Source of the DNA: Pseudorhodoplanes sinuspersici
Lineage (GTDB): Bacteria; Pseudomonadota; Alphaproteobacteria; Rhizobiales; Xanthobacteraceae
Assembly (NCBI RefSeq): GCF_002119765.1
Contig: NZ_CP021112.1
Coordinates: 1,854,501-1,918,500 of the forward strand
Direction of reading: 5' to 3'
DNA: 64,000 nt
Positions 60,984 to 64,000 of this stretch are shown piece after piece. The position numbers were made by a program, and so were the translations under genes. The notes beneath the pieces are model-generated. The model worked only from the letters and a program-made list of their open reading frames with translations, had not been told where the DNA came from and did no database searches. Within the stretch, counting starts at the first letter, position 1. Each line of letters starts with the position of its first letter.

Positions 60984-62618
60984 TCACGCCACGTTTTGCA
61001 GTTGGTCTACGCGTGAATGAATCTCCTCCATGATCATGTCGGATGCTTTCTCGGCAATCATGATCACCGGCAGATTGGTGTTGCCTGAAACAAGTGTCGG
61101 CATGATCGAGCAATCGACCACCCAGAGATTATCGATACCGCGCAAGCGCAGGCGCGGATCGACGACCGCATCCGTGTCTGTTCCCATGCGACAGGTGCCG
61201 GATGGATGAAAGATCGTTGCGCCGGAGTTGCGCGCAAATTCGAGAAGATCCCGCTCGGTCGTTGCCGAGGGGCCCGGCAGAAATTCTTCCGCGACATAGC
61301 TCTTGAGTGGCTGCGTCGCGGCCAGTTTGCGGGCGAAGGCCATGGCTGCCGTGACGCACCGGCGATCGAGGTCAGTGTCAAGATAATTGGCGTACATGAG
61401 CGGCGCGTCGAGCGGGTTGGCGGAAGCGAGCTTGACGCAACCACGGCTCGAAGGGCGCAGCTGACATACCGAAAGCGTAAATCCCGAAAAGGGATGCGGC
61501 TTTGCTCCTGCCAAATCAGCACTCAGTGTCGCAATGTGAAACTGGATGTCGGGCGTCGTGCTCTCGTTGAGGACGGCGGTGAAGAGACCGCCCTGATTGA
61601 TCCCGACCGCAAGCGGACCCCTTCGCAGGAAAAGCCATTGCAGGCCGATCAGGGCGCGACCGAACAGCGAATTGAGCTGGTCGTTGGTCGTGATCCGTTT
61701 GGCGCATTTGTAGATCAGGCGGATCTGCAGGTGGTCCTGGAGATTGGCGCCGACGGCTGGGCGATCGACCCGCACGGGAATTCCGTGTTCCTGCAGATGC
61801 GCTGCGGGTCCGATCCCGGACAGCATCAGCAACTGTGGCGATTGTAACGCACCAGCCGACAGGATGACGCCGTGCTTCGCCCTGATCTCGTGATCTTCGC
61901 TGTCCGTGCGATAGCGTACGCCGACTGCGCGCTTACCCTCGAAGATCAATCCTGTAGCGTGTGCATCGGTCAACAGGCGGAGGTTCTGTCGCTTTCGGGC
62001 GGGTTTGAGATAGGCTTTGGCTGCGCTCATGCGCAATCCGTTGTGGGTCGTGAGCTGATAATAGCCGACACCTTCCTGATTGCCGCTGTTGAAATCTTTG
62101 GTCTCCGGCACGCCGAGTGCCTTTGCCGATGCAATGACGGCTTCGATCAACTCATGCCTCGCCCGGATCGATCTCACAGATACGGGGCCATTGGCGCCAT
62201 GCGCTTGATCGTTGGCGTGATCCGGATTGTTTTCGAGCTTGCGAAAGTAAGGCAGCACGCTGCTCCAGCCCCAGCCGAGGCAACCGAGTTTTTCCCAACG
62301 GTCATAGTCTTCAGATTGCCCGCGGATCGCGATGAGACCGTTGATGGAGCTGCTTCCGCCGAGCACCTTGCCGCGCGGCCAATAGATGCGGCGGCCATTC
62401 ATGTTCGGATCAGGTTCGGTGAAGAAGGCCCAATTGACCTTCTTGTCCCACATCGTCTTGCCGTAGCCGATCGGAATATGGATCCAGGGATTCGAATCCC
62501 TCGGGCCTGCCTCGAGGAGCACAACGCGAAGGCGGCCGTCGGCGCTCAGACGATTGGCCAGCACGCAGCCCGCCGAACCCCCACCGACGATGACAAGATC
62601 ACAGTCCCCGTCTTGCAT
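60984..62618 (-). CDS. iseJ: GMC-family flavoprotein oxidoreductase, possible isethionate dehydrogenase
   Basis: Predicted 544 residues. FAD-binding DLVIVGGGSAGCVLANRLS at the N-terminus, GMC signature 1 GKVLGGSSSINGLIAIRG, signature 2 GALQSPQLLMLSGIGP, and the catalytic His in FHPSGTCRMG with a partner Asn in SGNTNLPVIM. Family members oxidise alcohols such as choline; IseJ oxidises isethionate to sulfoacetaldehyde. The substrate is inferred only from the neighbours (TRAP carrier, IclR regulator, xsc). GGGGGAG lies eight bases before ATG 62618; the frame is open upstream to 62711. Confidence 0.7.
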   Translation of the reverse strand: MQDGDCDLVIVGGGSAGCVLANRLSADGRLRVVLLEAGPRDSNPWIHIPIGYGKTMWDKKVNWAFFTEPDPNMNGRRIYWPRGKVLGGSSSINGLIAIRGQSEDYDRWEKLGCLGWGWSSVLPYFRKLENNPDHANDQAHGANGPVSVRSIRARHELIEAVIASAKALGVPETKDFNSGNQEGVGYYQLTTHNGLRMSAAKAYLKPARKRQNLRLLTDAHATGLIFEGKRAVGVRYRTDSEDHEIRAKHGVILSAGALQSPQLLMLSGIGPAAHLQEHGIPVRVDRPAVGANLQDHLQIRLIYKCAKRITTNDQLNSLFGRALIGLQWLFLRRGPLAVGINQGGLFTAVLNESTTPDIQFHIATLSADLAGAKPHPFSGFTLSVCQLRPSSRGCVKLASANPLDAPLMYANYLDTDLDRRCVTAAMAFARKLAATQPLKSYVAEEFLPGPSATTERDLLEFARNSGATIFHPSGTCRMGTDTDAVVDPRLRLRGIDNLWVVDCSIMPTLVSGNTNLPVIMIAEKASDMIMEEIHSRVDQLQNVA

Positions 62619-62718
62619 CCGAACGTCTCCCCCGCGACCGCTCTTGACGGCGGTTCGCATGATTGAACTTGACGCCGATGCGGCGAAAGGGTCAATCAGA
62701 AAGTGAAACAAAAAAAAC

Positions 62719-62727
62719 CGTTAAACG
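62719..62727. promoter_or_regulatory. Short dyad in the iseJ-IclR control region
   Basis: CGTTAAACG, a 9-bp palindrome within an A-rich stretch of the 173-bp gap between the divergent genes. Possible part of an IclR operator; the evidence is only symmetry and position. Confidence 0.25.
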
Positions 62728-62791
62728 AAATAATGCGCGGCTTGAAATCGTCGCGCGCAATGCGTTTTCACAACGATCGCTGAGGAGACAC

Positions 62792-63595
62792 ATGGGACGA
62801 TCCCGGCACAAGCAACTGGCAGAACAGCGAAGCGAGGCGGGCAGGCACAGCCGGCCGGCGGTGACCCGCGCGTTGGGTCTCCTGGAAGCATTGGTTGCGA
62901 TTGAAGGCCCTGCATCGTTGATCGAACTCGCGCGGCATCTCGATATTCCACAGGCGACTGCATTCCGGCTTTGCCAGCGACTGGAAGACGAAGGCTACCT
63001 GATCCGAGAAGGCGGGACCCGAAAGTACGCCGTCAGCGCGCGGCTCACACGGCTTGGCATTGGTATCTTGCGGTCGACTGGACCGCTGAGCGCGCGCCAC
63101 GCGATACTCGCAGATCTCGTGGAAAGCGTGGGGGAGACCTGCAACCTGACTGCGCTGGCGGGGGCCGAGGTCCTTTATCTCGATCGCGTGGAAACGCGCT
63201 GGCCATTACGGCTGATGCTCGAGCCGGGATCGCGCGTGCCCATGCACTGCACCGCCAGCGGGAAACTGTTACTCGCATCGCTGCCGAAACCCACGCGGCA
63301 ACAAATTCTCAAAACGCTCAAGCTCACCCCGAACACGGCGAATTCGATGACCAACCGCGCTGATCTTGATCGCGATCTGCAACGCATCGTGCGGCGGGGC
63401 TACAGCACCGACAACGAGGAATTTCTCGCGGGCCTCATCGCTGTCGCTGTCCCGATCAAAGATGAGCGCGGCAGGACATTCGCGGCGGTGGCTTGCCACG
63501 CTCCTGTCGCGCGCCTCGACCTGAAGTCGGCGATTGCGCTTGTGCCGGCGCTGCAGACCGCCGCCGCAAAACTGGCCAAGACCTTTGAGGTCTGA
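62792..63595 (+). CDS. IclR-family regulator of the sulfonate cluster
   Basis: Predicted 267 residues. Winged helix (VTRALGLLEALVAIEGPAS, LARHLDIPQATAFRLCQRL) and effector domain (LLEPG-type pocket in LRLMLEPGSRVPMHCTASGK, then GYSTDNEEFLAGLIAVAVP). GAGGAG precedes ATG 62792; the frame is open upstream to 62663 over the control region. It sits between the divergent GMC gene and the convergent xsc gene, as IseR-type regulators of isethionate use do, and probably controls both. Confidence 0.88.
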   Translation: MGRSRHKQLAEQRSEAGRHSRPAVTRALGLLEALVAIEGPASLIELARHLDIPQATAFRLCQRLEDEGYLIREGGTRKYAVSARLTRLGIGILRSTGPLSARHAILADLVESVGETCNLTALAGAEVLYLDRVETRWPLRLMLEPGSRVPMHCTASGKLLLASLPKPTRQQILKTLKLTPNTANSMTNRADLDRDLQRIVRRGYSTDNEEFLAGLIAVAVPIKDERGRTFAAVACHAPVARLDLKSAIALVPALQTAAAKLAKTFEV

Positions 63596-63606
63596 CCTGT
63601 ACATCG

Positions 63607-64000
63607 TTATGCGCTTTGCTGCGGGCGCATATCCTCACGACGGACGCCGGCGACGACGACAGGCTTTTTCATCGCGTCTCGGCGGAAGGGTTCGCCGAGT
63701 TCCTGATTGAGGATGACTTCGATGAAGGTTGTGACATTTCGCTTTTGAGCGTCGCAAGCTTCCTGCAGCGCCGCAGTGAGCTCGCGCTGGGTGCGCACCG
63801 TGACACCTTTGAGTCCGCAGCCTTCGGCGACCTTGGCGTAGCTGAGGTTCGGGTTGAGCTCGGTCCCGACGAAGTTGTCGTCGTACCACAGCGTCGTGTT
63901 GCGCTTTTCCGCGCCCCATTGGTAATTGCGGAAGATGACCATGGTGATCGCCGGCCAATCCTTGCGGCCGATCGAACTCATTTCGCTCATCGAAATGCCG
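63607..64000 (-). CDS. xsc: Sulfoacetaldehyde acetyltransferase Xsc, C-terminal part
   Basis: 131 visible residues of a thiamine-diphosphate enzyme; codons run on past base 64000, so the 5' part is missing and ATG 63990 is internal. FRNYQWGAEKRNTTLWYDD, GTELNPNLSYAKVAEGCGLKG and NQELGEPFRRDAMKKPVVVA are characteristic of Xsc, which converts sulfoacetaldehyde plus phosphate into acetyl phosphate and sulfite. It is convergent with the IclR gene, 11 bp apart. It gives the main biochemical clue to the whole cluster. Confidence 0.88.
   Translation of the reverse strand, partial: GISMSEMSSIGRKDWPAITMVIFRNYQWGAEKRNTTLWYDDNFVGTELNPNLSYAKVAEGCGLKGVTVRTQRELTAALQEACDAQKRNVTTFIEVILNQELGEPFRRDAMKKPVVVAGVRREDMRPQQSA

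Overview
The window reads as chromosomal DNA of an alphaproteobacterium of the order Hyphomicrobiales (Rhizobiales), close to the Bradyrhizobium/Xanthobacteraceae side. Pointers are an Irr-type Fur protein with the GCPWHD haem motif beside a second Fur paralogue, the order lnt-praR-metK-trmB, a cyoABCD-surf1-regBA block, and several families of intergenic palindromes that resemble those I recall from Bradyrhizobium-like genomes. The species cannot be named from the sequence. Base composition is fairly even and GC-rich. I saw no rRNA, tRNA, CRISPR array, transposase, integrase or phage gene.

Layout. 1-5.3 kb: end of a universal stress protein gene, irr divergent from a fatty-acid block (fabA, fabB, an unknown 114-residue gene, fabI), a phosphoribosyltransferase and a small membrane protein. 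5.3-8.5 kb: katG divergent from oxyR. 8.5-18.9 kb, all minus strand: the translation/RNA block rimP-nusA-ylxR-infB-rbfA-truB-rpsO-pnp, preceded by a leader with tandem terminator-like hairpins. 19-36 kb: a DUF2336 protein, then a long minus-strand housekeeping run (trmB, metK, praR, lnt, a CBS-domain protein, ybeY, phoH, miaB, fur, rimI, tsaB, an Nfu protein, a stress protein, trpS, murJ) in which stop and start codons often overlap. 35-39 kb: an ECF42-type sigma factor, a PfkB sugar/nucleoside kinase, a coiled-coil membrane protein and an exported metallo-beta-lactamase-fold protein.

39-43 kb is accessory: an IclR regulator divergent from a Rieske oxygenase followed by a glutamine-synthetase-like ligase, a likely but unassigned catabolic unit. 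43-49 kb: a chemoreceptor, a frameshifted O6-alkylguanine-DNA alkyltransferase gene, an ABC-F ATPase and an MFS transporter. 49-57 kb: a cytochrome bo3-type quinol oxidase operon with surf1 and the redox two-component pair regB/regA, preceded by a perfect 29-bp palindrome.

57-64 kb: a truncated AraC regulator, then a TRAP transporter, a GMC flavoprotein, an IclR regulator and the C-terminal end of xsc (sulfoacetaldehyde acetyltransferase) running off the window. Together these match an isethionate-type organosulfonate pathway: uptake, oxidation to sulfoacetaldehyde, then Xsc cleavage.

The items most worth checking are the IclR/Rieske/GS-like unit, the rimP leader, the 114-residue gene inside the fab operon, the palindrome before cyoA, the repeat whose first three bases form the stop codon of the upstream gene at both copies, and the sulfonate cluster.
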